A stretch of DNA of 64,000 nt from Paenibacillus sp. FSL H7-0737 (GTDB taxonomy: Bacteria; Bacillota; Bacilli; Paenibacillales; Paenibacillaceae), in the NCBI RefSeq assembly GCF_000758545.1, contig NZ_CP009279.1, positions 3,410,001 to 3,474,000 on the forward strand, written 5' to 3'. A model generated the notes under the pieces. The model saw only the letters and a list, made by a program, of their open reading frames with translations. It ran no database searches and had not been told where the DNA came from. The position numbers were made by a program, and so were the translations under genes. The stretch's first letter is position 1. Every line of letters begins with the position of its first letter. Below, piece by piece: positions 46,981 to 55,005 of this stretch.

Positions 46981-47265
46981 ATGATATCATTTGCAGTTTC
47001 CGAAAAAGCATTGGATTCATTTAAGAATGAATGGGATTTGGAAGAGGGTCAATATGTAAGAATTTATGCAAAATATGCCGGTGGAGGCTCAGATGCTTTC
47101 AATGTTGGAATAAATGCAAGTGCTACACCGATCGATCCAGCATGGGTTCAATCCATTGGTGGATTTCATTTCTTTGTTGAAAACACTGATGTTTGGATTT
47201 TACAGGATGAACTTCTTCAAATTGATTGTAATGAAGACGGCATATTTTCAACCAAAATCTCCTGA
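46981..47265 (+). CDS. HesB/YneR family protein
   Basis: A 94-residue protein with the HesB fold pattern (ISFAVSEKALDSFKNEW..GQYVRIYAKYAGGGSDAFNVG) but without the CGCG tail; only one Cys (IDCNEDG) is present, so it is unlikely to hold an Fe-S cluster in the IscA way. AAGGAGAGAAG precedes the ATG. It is cotranscribed with the A-type carrier upstream. Its function is not known. Confidence 0.8.
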   Translation: MISFAVSEKALDSFKNEWDLEEGQYVRIYAKYAGGGSDAFNVGINASATPIDPAWVQSIGGFHFFVENTDVWILQDELLQIDCNEDGIFSTKIS

Positions 47266-47382
47266 GCATCTTCTTGGGTGCAATGTACAGTAGAATATCT
47301 ACTACACTTCTAGCAATTTTGCACACTATTGTCTATACTATTTTAAATAAATATCAGAATTGGATCTGATTTTAAAAGAAGC

Positions 47383-48216
47383 ATGGTGCTAGGAAGCAGG
47401 TGCAGAACATTGATAAATTTGGACAAATTAGCAAAGGCATTTACTAAAGGTGTCTATGATATAGAAGATAGAAGCAGATTAGTTATCCAGCCCAAAAGTT
47501 TATTAAGTGAATTTACCACCGTTAAGCATGGATTTCTGTTTATCATTCGCGGGGGAGCCAGAATACGTGTGAATGGAACCGTATATGAATTACGGCCAGG
47601 GTCAGTTTTTCATGCGGCTCCAGGTATGCAAATGGATTCGCAGGTTATAGGACAATCAGAGCTTGAGTATTACTCCCTTTTTTATAAATTGGATATGCCA
47701 GAAGAAATGAATTGTACTACCGAATTTGACTCTCATTTCAAGCTGGAGCCAGGAGCCAATCTAAAAATTATTGAATTACTAATCATGCTTCATCAGAATA
47801 CTCATCCATCCGGAGAGATTGGAAAGCTGCGTATCAAAGAGCTGTTCTTAAGCCTAATGCATCAGGTTCTGATTGCTTGCAGTTACAGAGAGAACGACAG
47901 TTCACCGAATCAAAGGATGGTAGACGAAGCCCTCGCATACATTAAACTCCATTATATGAATTCACTTACACTCGGTGAGTTAGCGGAACGGCATGCAATG
48001 AGTACGAACCGCTTCTCTTACTTCTTTCACAAATACACGGGGCTGCGCCCAATCGACTATGTCGTTAATTATCGTATGGAACGAGCTTGTGACTTACTCA
48101 AAGCAGGCAATTTTCCTATCCACGAGATTGCGGACCGTGTCGGTTATGACAATCCGCTGTATTTCAGCCGATTATTTAAAAAGAAATTCGGTGTTTCTCC
48201 ATCTGCCTATAGATAA
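47383..48216 (+). CDS. AraC family regulator near iron genes
   Basis: A 277-residue protein: cupin-like N-terminus (HGFLFIIRGGARIRVNGTVYELRPGSVFHAAPGMQM) and C-terminal AraC double helix-turn-helix (LTLGELAERHAMSTNRFSYFFHKYTGLRPIDYV; ADRVGYDNPLYFSRLFKKKFGVSPSAY). The ATG at 47383 has a weak site; TTG 47410 with AGGTG seven bases upstream is a good alternative start. It precedes the Fur-controlled monooxygenase operon and may be its siderophore-responsive activator, as Btr is in Bacillus subtilis, though it lacks the fused binding-protein domain of Btr. Confidence 0.8.
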   Translation: MVLGSRCRTLINLDKLAKAFTKGVYDIEDRSRLVIQPKSLLSEFTTVKHGFLFIIRGGARIRVNGTVYELRPGSVFHAAPGMQMDSQVIGQSELEYYSLFYKLDMPEEMNCTTEFDSHFKLEPGANLKIIELLIMLHQNTHPSGEIGKLRIKELFLSLMHQVLIACSYRENDSSPNQRMVDEALAYIKLHYMNSLTLGELAERHAMSTNRFSYFFHKYTGLRPIDYVVNYRMERACDLLKAGNFPIHEIADRVGYDNPLYFSRLFKKKFGVSPSAYR

Positions 48217-48256
48217 TTAGATAATATACATATCGAGTTTCTTATACTTGAATTAA

Positions 48257-48300
48257 GTCTGTAGCTACTGGTGATAAACCAGAAGTGCAGATTTTTTTTA
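48257..48300 (+). terminator. Rho-independent terminator, imperfect stem
   Basis: TCTGTAGCTACTGGT pairs with ACCAGAAGTGCAGA with mismatches and is followed by eight T. Confidence 0.6.
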
Positions 48301-48377
48301 TTTAGATTAAATAATGATGCATGTAGAATTTGAGATTTGTACATTTGAATTCATTTAAATTTTTGATAAACTCACCC

Positions 48378-48406
48378 TTGTAACTGAGAATCATTATCAG
48401 TAAATT
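48378..48406 (+). promoter_or_regulatory. Fur-controlled promoter of the monooxygenase operon
   Basis: TGAGAATCATTATCA (48385-48399) matches the 7-1-7 Fur box TGATAATNATTATCA at all but one base. It fills the 17-base spacer between TTGTAA (48378-48383) and TAAATT (48401-48406). Confidence 0.85.
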
Positions 48407-48432
48407 GATTTATAAATGAAAGGCTGGTAGAT

Positions 48433-49737
48433 ATGACAGGAAACAGACAATTATGTATTGGGTTGTCCTTAAATGCAACCTGGATGAAAGGAGACGGCTG
48501 GCGGCACCCGGATAGCGGAGTCGAAAAGATGGGGTCTATCGAATATTATATTGATTTGGCAAAAATGGCGGAGAATTCTAAGCTCGATTTTCTATTCAGG
48601 GCTGATTATCTGTATGTTAGCCCGCAGATGTTAGGGGATTCCTCTAATTTCGGCAGCCCGGACCCTGCATTGTTTTTTGCAGCGATAGCCCGTGAAACCG
48701 AACGGATCGGACTAGTGACGACGATTTCTACCACTTTTAATCCGCCTTATGTTGTAGCAAGACAGCTTCAGTCTTTACACTGGCTGAGCAATGGACGTGC
48801 TGGCTGGAATATTGTCACATCTATTGAAGGCGCCGATAATTTCAGCGATTCACCTATGCCTTCACCGGAAGAGAGATATGCCAAGGCAAAAGAGTTCACG
48901 GATGTTGTATGCAAGCTGTGGGAGAGTTTTCCGAATGAAGCGATTGTTATCGACCGTCAGTCGGGTATGTTCTCGGATAAGGATAAAGTAACTGCTATAA
49001 ATCATTCCGGTGAATTTTTCAGTGTAAAAGGACCGCTTACTTTGCCTGCTCACAGGTCAGGAACGCCTCCGCTATTTCAAGCCGGCGCTTCGGATATTGG
49101 ACGGAATTTCGCTTCTTCCATTGCAGATGCTATTTTTGCAGCAATGCCGGATATCGAATCAGGAGTGGAGCTAAGAAATGATCTGAGAAAAAGAGCGGCA
49201 GAGCAGGGACGTGATCCGGATGCCATCAGAGTTTTGCCGGGCTTATATTTTTTTCTGGCTGATACGCGTGAAGAAGCGCTTGAATTACATAAGACCGCAC
49301 ATGCGAATTTAAGTCTTGAGCGCAGACATGCTTCGCTTAAATCGGTGTTAGGTCTTGATTTAACCGGTTATTCCATAGATAGGCGCGTAACTGCCGATAT
49401 GTTACCCGATCCAAATCAGGCCGTCCGCAGTCGGACACATGCCGAACTATTGCGGCGGTATATTATCAAAAACCAGCCTACAGTGAAAGAGATCCTGGAC
49501 AGGCCGGAGGTTGTCGGATCTGCTCATTGGGTATCTGTCGGGACAGTCGAGGATGTACTGAACGATATTATTGAGCGGTTTGAAGCGGGGGCTATGGATG
49601 GCTTCATCGCCTTGCCGGGCGGTTCAGAACAATCTATGGAACTGTTTTTTGAGAAGCTGGTACCGAAGCTGGTTGAGAGAGGCTTGTTTCGAAGTGAATA
49701 TACGGGGTGCACTTTTCGTGAGCATCTAGGGATATAA
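48433..49737 (+). CDS. LLM-class FMN-dependent monooxygenase (NtaA/SnaA/DszA type)
   Basis: A 434-residue flavin monooxygenase of the bacterial-luciferase superfamily, subgroup of nitrilotriacetate, EDTA and dibenzothiophene-sulfone monooxygenases. Signs are GWRHPDSG near residue 25, EYYIDLAKMAENSKLDFLFRADYL, FNPPYVVARQLQSLHWLSNGRAGWNIVTS (about residues 103-131) and PLFQAGASDIGRNFAS. It uses reduced FMN supplied by a partner reductase. The Fur box shows it is induced by iron shortage, so its substrate may be an iron chelate or siderophore. First gene of an operon with a reductase-like and a binding-protein gene. Confidence 0.85.
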   Translation: MTGNRQLCIGLSLNATWMKGDGWRHPDSGVEKMGSIEYYIDLAKMAENSKLDFLFRADYLYVSPQMLGDSSNFGSPDPALFFAAIARETERIGLVTTISTTFNPPYVVARQLQSLHWLSNGRAGWNIVTSIEGADNFSDSPMPSPEERYAKAKEFTDVVCKLWESFPNEAIVIDRQSGMFSDKDKVTAINHSGEFFSVKGPLTLPAHRSGTPPLFQAGASDIGRNFASSIADAIFAAMPDIESGVELRNDLRKRAAEQGRDPDAIRVLPGLYFFLADTREEALELHKTAHANLSLERRHASLKSVLGLDLTGYSIDRRVTADMLPDPNQAVRSRTHAELLRRYIIKNQPTVKEILDRPEVVGSAHWVSVGTVEDVLNDIIERFEAGAMDGFIALPGGSEQSMELFFEKLVPKLVERGLFRSEYTGCTFREHLGI

Positions 49738-49761
49738 AAAAAAGAGAGTTGAGGCGATTGA

Positions 49762-50811
49762 ATGATGCATGAAGAGGAAATGTTTGATGTTACAATTATT
49801 GGCGGCGGTCCGGCCGGATTATTTGCTGCATTTTATAGTGGACTCCGCGAAATGAAGACCAAAATCATTGAATTTCAGCCTGTACTTGGCGGCAAGGTGC
49901 ATGTCTATCCGGAAAAGATGATATGGGATGTGGGAGGCTTACAACCTATTCTTGGCTCGCAGCTTATTGAACAAATGGTTGCGCAAGGGATGACGTTCCA
50001 GCCGGATGTTGCTTTTAATGAAAAGGTCACATCCATCTCGAAAGATGAAGCAGGTTACTTTATATTGCACACGGCCGCAAACCGGAAGCATTTCACTAGA
50101 ACTGTAATATTGGCCATTGGAGGAGGCATTCTGAAGCCGATCAAGCTTGAAATCGAGGGTGTCGAAAGATTTGAAATCACAAATTTGCATTATACGGTGA
50201 AGTCACTTGCCCGCTTCAAAGAGAAGACTATTCTAATATCGGGTGGCGGACATTCTGCTGTTGACTGGGCGAACGAACTGGCCCCGATTGCCAAGAAGGT
50301 GTATTTAACGTACCGGAAAGAGAACTTAAAGGGGCATGAAGCCGATATTTCACGCTTGGCGAACAATGACGTAGTGTGCTTGTTAAATACTTCAATCGAA
50401 AAATTGATTGCCACACCGGATCACGAAAGAATAGGGACAGTACTGCTAAAAAGCAATGACAACGGAGAAGCATTTGAGCTGTCCGTTGATGAGGTCATCA
50501 TTAATCACGGCTATGAACGCGACAAGGAACTACTGGTGAACAGTGAAATTAAAATTGATCTGTGGGAACATCGGATTTCAGGATCAGCAATGAGCGGGAC
50601 ATCCGTGCCGGGTATTTATGCGGCAGGTGATGTTCTGCATCATGAAGGTAAGCTGCACCTGATAGCGGGAGCGTTCCAGGATTCTGCCAATGCAGTAAAC
50701 CAGGCCAAACAATACATCACGCCAGAGGCAAATTCGACCGGGATGGTGTCTTCGCACAATGACCTGTTCATACAGAAAAACCGTGATTTAATGAAGCATT
50801 TATACAGATAG
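49762..50811 (+). CDS. Ferredoxin/flavodoxin-NADP+ reductase type 2 (YumC-like)
   Basis: A 349-residue FAD and NAD(P)-binding protein of the thioredoxin-reductase-like fold without the redox CxxC. FAD site IIGGGPAGLFAAFYSG (about residues 13-28), NADPH site ILISGGGHSAVDWANELA, and C-terminal FAD motif GIYAAGDVLHH. The family reduces ferredoxin or flavodoxin, and related proteins can reduce iron complexes. It follows the monooxygenase by 24 bases, so it may supply electrons for flavin or for ferric iron. Confidence 0.85.
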   Translation: MMHEEEMFDVTIIGGGPAGLFAAFYSGLREMKTKIIEFQPVLGGKVHVYPEKMIWDVGGLQPILGSQLIEQMVAQGMTFQPDVAFNEKVTSISKDEAGYFILHTAANRKHFTRTVILAIGGGILKPIKLEIEGVERFEITNLHYTVKSLARFKEKTILISGGGHSAVDWANELAPIAKKVYLTYRKENLKGHEADISRLANNDVVCLLNTSIEKLIATPDHERIGTVLLKSNDNGEAFELSVDEVIINHGYERDKELLVNSEIKIDLWEHRISGSAMSGTSVPGIYAAGDVLHHEGKLHLIAGAFQDSANAVNQAKQYITPEANSTGMVSSHNDLFIQKNRDLMKHLYR

Positions 50812-50839
50812 TAATGATAACAACTCAAGGGGGAGCCAA

Positions 50840-51787
50840 ATGAATAGACTATTTGGATGGATTGCATCCTTAATTATAATAGCAGGATTACTGGCTGGAT
50901 GTTCCGAAACTTCAGTCACAACTGCACCTGAAGTCGGCAAGATCGAGGAAGCGGGATGGCCAAGAACAATTGCAGATGCCAGCGACAATGGAGTGGTGCT
51001 CAAGACACGACCTGAGCGGATAGCGGTTCTGCATCCTTTGTATTTGGACTACTTTTTCGCTCTAGATACGTCTCCAATCGCATCAACTAACGCAGCTGAA
51101 GCAATGAAAGATTTCGCTACTTTACAGCCTTATGCCGGAACTGCTGAGATTATTGATTTGGGCAATAGCAATGCGAATCTGGAAATGATCATGGATGCAA
51201 AGCCTGATGTGATTGTAACCTTCAAGGGTTCTGTTGATAGCAATTATGATGAGTTGAATAAGATTGCACCTGTCATCTTAATTGACTACACCGATACCTG
51301 GGAAAAAACGACTATGCTGTGTGCTCAGATTGTTGGAAAAGAGACGTTAGCGGAACAAGCCATTAAGGAAACACAAGAAATGATAGCCAATACGAAAAAA
51401 CAGTTAAATAGTCTTGAAAATAAGACCTTTGCCTTGCTACGGGTCGATGGAAAAGCCAATTTTAATGCTCAAGGCTCTAAAAACACGATGTACTACAATC
51501 AAACAGTGGGCTTTGGGTTGTTGCCACCAAAGGGATATCCCGAGGAGGGTGGGGCTCTTTCTCTGGAGGGTCTATACAGCATGAATCCCGATTATATTAT
51601 TATCCAGCATGATATGGATATCGCAAAGGCGGCCATCAAGGAGAAGGAAACTTCAAAAGCGTGGAACTCACTGGAAGCAGTAAAAAACAATCATGTTCTT
51701 ATCTTTGATAATTCACTAAACAGCGCAAGTATCCTGGCTGTCCGTTTAGCTGCAGATCATTTCCTGCAATTGGCGGCTGAACAATAA
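50840..51787 (+). CDS. Iron-siderophore ABC transporter substrate-binding lipoprotein
   Basis: A 315-residue class III binding protein. Lipobox LLAGC gives an N-terminal lipid anchor at Cys21; RPERIAVLHPLYLDYFFALD and PDVIVTFKGSVDSNYDELNKIAPVILI are usual for FepB/FhuD-like proteins. It would capture a ferric chelate at the outer membrane face and hand it to a permease encoded elsewhere, since none lies here. It is third in the Fur-controlled operon (28 bases after the reductase gene), and a terminator follows. Confidence 0.85.
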   Translation: MNRLFGWIASLIIIAGLLAGCSETSVTTAPEVGKIEEAGWPRTIADASDNGVVLKTRPERIAVLHPLYLDYFFALDTSPIASTNAAEAMKDFATLQPYAGTAEIIDLGNSNANLEMIMDAKPDVIVTFKGSVDSNYDELNKIAPVILIDYTDTWEKTTMLCAQIVGKETLAEQAIKETQEMIANTKKQLNSLENKTFALLRVDGKANFNAQGSKNTMYYNQTVGFGLLPPKGYPEEGGALSLEGLYSMNPDYIIIQHDMDIAKAAIKEKETSKAWNSLEAVKNNHVLIFDNSLNSASILAVRLAADHFLQLAAEQ

Positions 51788-51796
51788 TTTATTATA

Positions 51797-51838
51797 CAAA
51801 AATCCGATTGACGCTGCTGGGCGCAATCGGATTTTTGT
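51797..51838 (+). terminator. Rho-independent terminator of the iron operon
   Basis: Arms CAAAAATCCGATTG and CAATCGGATTTTTG. Confidence 0.9.
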
Positions 51839-51948
51839 TATTTAGATAAATATCTTGTCCTGTTGTTTGGTGAAAATAAAGTATTAGACTGCAGCTGTTG
51901 TCGTTCCAATAACGTTCCCCGTTAGCATAATCACCTTAAGTGACAAGG

Positions 51949-52524
51949 TCATCTTAGCGTCTGGTAAACGAGGCCTATGGCTCCAGAATCAAAGGTCTTG
52001 TTTTCGATTAGCTTAAGATTGATCTTCTCCTTGAGACCTTGGAATAACGGCAATCCCTTACCGATCAGAACGGGAGAAACCGTAATTTTATACTCATCAA
52101 TTAAATCAAGCTGCATGAGGTGGTGTGCGAACCTAGGACTGCCGAGGATGACCATATCCTTGCCTGGCTGCTGTTTGAGGTTATTGATCTCTTTCTCGAC
52201 ATCTTCTTTCACGAGTCTGGAATTATTCCATTCGACTTTCTCCAGCGTCGTGGAAAAAACGATTTTGGCTGTCTTTTCGATCCACTCGGCATGATTCCGT
52301 TCATGCTGCGAAGCTGATGGGTTCGAAGGCACAGATGGCCAGTAACTATGCATCATCTGATAAGTCCCACGTCCCCAAAGGACAGTGTCGGCAGTACTCA
52401 GAATTTCTTTCGCATGTTTCTCCAAATCAGCATCGTAGGAAACCCAACCAATGTCCATTTCACCATTAGGCCCTTCAACAAAACCGTCAAGCGATGTGTG
52501 AAGAAATAGAACGAGTTTTCTCAT
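51949..52524 (-). CDS. Dihydrofolate-reductase-like (RibD C-terminal) protein, YyaP/YwjB type
   Basis: A 191-residue protein with the RibD_C fold: RKLVLFLHTSLDGFVEGPNGEMDIGWV at the start, TVLWGRGTYQMM, and VILGSPRFAHHLMQLDLIDEYKITVSPVLIGKGLPLF, which holds the NADPH-binding GS turn. Homologues are common stand-alone reductases without a known substrate. ATG 52524 is chosen since AAGGAGAA lies before it; an upstream ATG would contain this site. Not part of the iron genes on either side by strand. Confidence 0.82.
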   Translation of the reverse strand: MRKLVLFLHTSLDGFVEGPNGEMDIGWVSYDADLEKHAKEILSTADTVLWGRGTYQMMHSYWPSVPSNPSASQHERNHAEWIEKTAKIVFSTTLEKVEWNNSRLVKEDVEKEINNLKQQPGKDMVILGSPRFAHHLMQLDLIDEYKITVSPVLIGKGLPLFQGLKEKINLKLIENKTFDSGAIGLVYQTLR

Positions 52525-52627
52525 TTTCAGTTCTCCTTTGATCATGAGGGATATTTACATTATACATTAACTACATTTTAACAGTTTTCTTCAGTCTAGT
52601 CCTTTATTATCTTTAGACAACTGTTAT

Positions 52628-52642
52628 TGATAATGGCTATCA
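52628..52642 (+). promoter_or_regulatory. Fur box before the AraC/lipoprotein gene
   Basis: TGATAATGGCTATCA, 13 of 15 matches to the 7-1-7 Fur box, 42 bases before the start codon. Confidence 0.75.
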
Positions 52643-52683
52643 TTTATGATGATCATTAGACAGATAACGGAGGGGTAGTCATT

Positions 52684-54606
52684 ATGCACATCAACAATCA
52701 AATATTTCTTTGGGATCAAGCGACCGTCAAGTTATTGGATGTACGCCAAATTGAAATGGTTCAAAGCGAAATTCTTCAAAAATATAAGATTCCTGCCAGT
52801 ATATTTTTACTTTCGGTACATGGGAGCGCTCAAGTTCAGTTAGATCAGGCCGAATTTTCTTTTACAGGATTTCAAATCCTCCATAGCGGGAAAGGGGCGA
52901 CCCTCAATATTGTTCCGACAAGCAAGAAATTTGTTTACTATATCATTTACTACCGTGCATGGATTCATGAAGAGGATCCCTTCCAAATACAATATTGTTT
53001 TTCCCCTAATGCACCCATTTTACTTTATAACAAAATTCAAATGATGCATCAAAAATGGAACAGGCAAGAAGAGAGACTCCATGTTAAATCATTGTTTTAT
53101 CAATTCATTGATCAGGTTTTAAAAGAATTACATAGACAAGAGACTGAGGTGAAACAAACAAGTGTTGCAGTCCAAGTCATCACCTACATCCAGGAATACT
53201 ATGCGGAGCCAATCACATTAGATTCTCTTGCGGAAGTATTTAATTTCAGTGCTTATCATTTGTCATCATTGTTTAAAGAGTACACAGGTATGAGTCCGAT
53301 TGATTACTTAATTCGTTTTAGGCTTGAACGGGCAACAGAGCTTTTAATGACAACAGAGGCTTCTGTCGGGGAAATTGCAGCAAGCGTTGGTTATAAAGAC
53401 GTTTATTATTTCAGCCGAATTTTTAAGAAAAGAAAAGGTGTATCCCCTGCACATTTTAGAACAAGAGAGATACAGGCACATAAAGTTGCTGAAAGTCCAT
53501 CAAACTTCCCCACATCCTCTATTTTTGAACACATCGTTCAACAGTATATTAATAATGATAATCATTATCATAATACGGAAAAAGGGGAATTACATATGTT
53601 TAAAATGACAAAATCTCAGACGACGGCAGCTTTGCTGCTTTGCGGTTCTTTATTATTAGGCGCTTGCTCAAGCGGGACGGGCACAGCTGCGAAGGAGCAG
53701 AGTACTGGGAATGGAACCGTTAATCAAACAGTATTAGAAGAAAGTTCGAAGACTCGAATAGTATCAACGCCAAAGGGAGATGTGGAAGTACCTGCAGAGC
53801 CGAAAAGAGTAGCGGCTGACCAATATATGGGGCATTTATTGAAATTAGGAATTGTTCCAATCGGTGCAAGAACATTTATGCTGGATGAAGGCTGGATGGA
53901 GAAGGCGGACATTCCGAAAGAAACGATCGAGAAAATTGAAGATCTAGGAGATTTTCCTTTAAACCTGGAAAAATTAACGATGCTAGATCCGGACTTAATT
54001 ATCGGTTCAATCGATGAGAACATAGAACAATATGAGAAGATTGGAACGACTGTTTTTCTGCCTTATTGGGAGGGGTTATCAACCGCAGGGCCGCTTGATA
54101 AATTCAGGGGTGTAAGCAAGATATTCGGAAAAGAAAAAGAAGCAGAAGAATGGATTACGGAATACGAACAGAAAGTAGCTGAAGCAAAGTCGAAACTCGC
54201 CGGTGTTATTAAGGAAGGGGAAACCGTTTCGGTTGTTTCATTTTCAGAAAAAGCGGTATACGTCTTAGCGGCAAAGGGAGGAAACTATGGTTCTTCCACT
54301 ATATACAATATGCTGCAGCTGCCTCCAACAGAAAGTGCAAAAAATATGGCTGAGGGGTTTGAATCGATTTCACTTGAAGTGCTCCCAGAATACTTAGGGG
54401 ATTATGTTTTTGTTTATAATGGCGATGCTGATGCAACAAATAAAGCAATGGAAAGTAACATATGGAAAGGCATCCCTGCAGTGAAAAATGGCAAAGTTTA
54501 TTTGTATGGTGATAACTATCATGATGAATTCGTTATGGAGGACCCTTTTTCATTAGAGCTTCAGCTGGATACGATTGTTAATCTATTACTTGGCACTACT
54601 AAATAA
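52684..54606 (+). CDS. AraC family regulator in frame with a siderophore-binding lipoprotein
   Basis: A single 640-codon frame. Residues 1-150 are a sensor region, residues about 165-265 the AraC double helix-turn-helix (ITLDSLAEVFNFSAYHLSSLFKEYTGMSPIDYL; AASVGYKDVYYFSRIFKKRKGVSPAHF). Normally such proteins stop about here. Instead a polar linker (267-304) leads into a complete lipoprotein with signal peptide (see 53596). Part of the linker, NNDNHYHN, is the translation of a perfect Fur box. Btr of B. subtilis also joins AraC and binding-protein domains, but without a signal sequence. Either a true fusion or two genes whose separating stop has been lost. ACGGAGGGG precedes the ATG. Confidence 0.75.
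   Translation: MHINNQIFLWDQATVKLLDVRQIEMVQSEILQKYKIPASIFLLSVHGSAQVQLDQAEFSFTGFQILHSGKGATLNIVPTSKKFVYYIIYYRAWIHEEDPFQIQYCFSPNAPILLYNKIQMMHQKWNRQEERLHVKSLFYQFIDQVLKELHRQETEVKQTSVAVQVITYIQEYYAEPITLDSLAEVFNFSAYHLSSLFKEYTGMSPIDYLIRFRLERATELLMTTEASVGEIAASVGYKDVYYFSRIFKKRKGVSPAHFRTREIQAHKVAESPSNFPTSSIFEHIVQQYINNDNHYHNTEKGELHMFKMTKSQTTAALLLCGSLLLGACSSGTGTAAKEQSTGNGTVNQTVLEESSKTRIVSTPKGDVEVPAEPKRVAADQYMGHLLKLGIVPIGARTFMLDEGWMEKADIPKETIEKIEDLGDFPLNLEKLTMLDPDLIIGSIDENIEQYEKIGTTVFLPYWEGLSTAGPLDKFRGVSKIFGKEKEAEEWITEYEQKVAEAKSKLAGVIKEGETVSVVSFSEKAVYVLAAKGGNYGSSTIYNMLQLPPTESAKNMAEGFESISLEVLPEYLGDYVFVYNGDADATNKAMESNIWKGIPAVKNGKVYLYGDNYHDEFVMEDPFSLELQLDTIVNLLLGTTK
53556..53570 (+). promoter_or_regulatory. Perfect Fur box inside the coding frame
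   Basis: TGATAATCATTATCA, identical to the 7-1-7 consensus, 26 bases before the internal start at 53596. TTGAAC (53525-53530) and ATTAAT (53548-53553), 17 bases apart, may be the promoter it controls. Confidence 0.85.
53596..54606 (+). CDS. Iron-siderophore-binding lipoprotein, internal start
   Basis: From ATG 53596, with AAAGGGG eight bases upstream, a 336-residue class III binding protein is encoded: signal peptide MFKMTKSQTTAALLLCGSLL.., lipobox LLGAC (Cys24), then GDVEVPAEPKRVAADQYMGHLLKLGIVPIGAR and the two-lobe fold (LTMLDPDLIIGSIDENIEQYEKIGTTVFLPYWEG). It resembles ferric-siderophore receptors of the FeuA/YfmC/YxeB class. Having its own ribosome-binding site, Fur box and possible promoter, it is probably made as a separate lipoprotein whether or not the long fusion is also made. 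No permease gene is near. Confidence 0.82.
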   Translation: MFKMTKSQTTAALLLCGSLLLGACSSGTGTAAKEQSTGNGTVNQTVLEESSKTRIVSTPKGDVEVPAEPKRVAADQYMGHLLKLGIVPIGARTFMLDEGWMEKADIPKETIEKIEDLGDFPLNLEKLTMLDPDLIIGSIDENIEQYEKIGTTVFLPYWEGLSTAGPLDKFRGVSKIFGKEKEAEEWITEYEQKVAEAKSKLAGVIKEGETVSVVSFSEKAVYVLAAKGGNYGSSTIYNMLQLPPTESAKNMAEGFESISLEVLPEYLGDYVFVYNGDADATNKAMESNIWKGIPAVKNGKVYLYGDNYHDEFVMEDPFSLELQLDTIVNLLLGTTK

Positions 54607-54749
54607 TTTAATAGATATGGCACATCTGAGGTTGTCCGGTACCACATAAGGCTTTGTCCTATGAGCAAGTGCCTTGGTTGACCTCATCCACATAATAATT
54701 CCAAGCGCAGCATTCAAAAGAGGATTTATATCAATGGATATTAATGACA

Positions 54750-54778
54750 TTGACATCTATAGGTTTTTCTAAAATAAT
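54750..54778 (+). promoter_or_regulatory. Promoter of codBA
   Basis: TTGACA (54750-54755), 17 bases, AATAAT (54773-54778); gives a leader of about 220 bases. 54607-54749 holds nothing else I can name. Confidence 0.65.
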
Positions 54779-54811
54779 AGAATGTAATTGAATACTGGTA
54801 CCTTTAATTCA

Positions 54812-54914
54812 GTCCAGAGAGGCTGACAAGGACAGCGGATTTTTATAATCACGTGAGAAGCAGGGCATATTCCGTCAAGGGATGCTCTGTGTCTTAGCGC
54901 GGATTATGATGAAC
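54812..54914 (+). promoter_or_regulatory. PyrR-binding RNA and antiterminator region of codBA
   Basis: GTCCAGAGAGGCTGACAAGG with closing GAC (54812-54833) is the PyrR-binding loop of Bacillus pyr leaders: GUCC pairs with GGAC around the conserved AGAGAGGCU. CTGACAAG (54823-54830) is also the exact complement of CTTGTCAG (54926-54933) in the 5' arm of the terminator, so binding loop and antiterminator exclude each other. A further hairpin (CAGGGCAT/ATGCTCTG) lies between. By analogy, PyrR with UMP stabilises the loop and lets the terminator form. Confidence 0.88.
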
Positions 54915-54962
54915 AAAAGAGGCTACTTGTCAGTTTGATCTGACGAGTAGCCTCTTTTGTTT
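54915..54962 (+). terminator. Attenuator terminator of codBA
   Basis: Arms AAAAGAGGCTACTTGTCAG and CTGACGAGTAGCCTCTTTT with a six-base loop and T-rich tail, 44 bases before codB. Confidence 0.88.
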
Positions 54963-55005
54963 CTGCTTTTTTGGTATCAGGACACTTTATACTGGGGGTA
55001 TTCTG

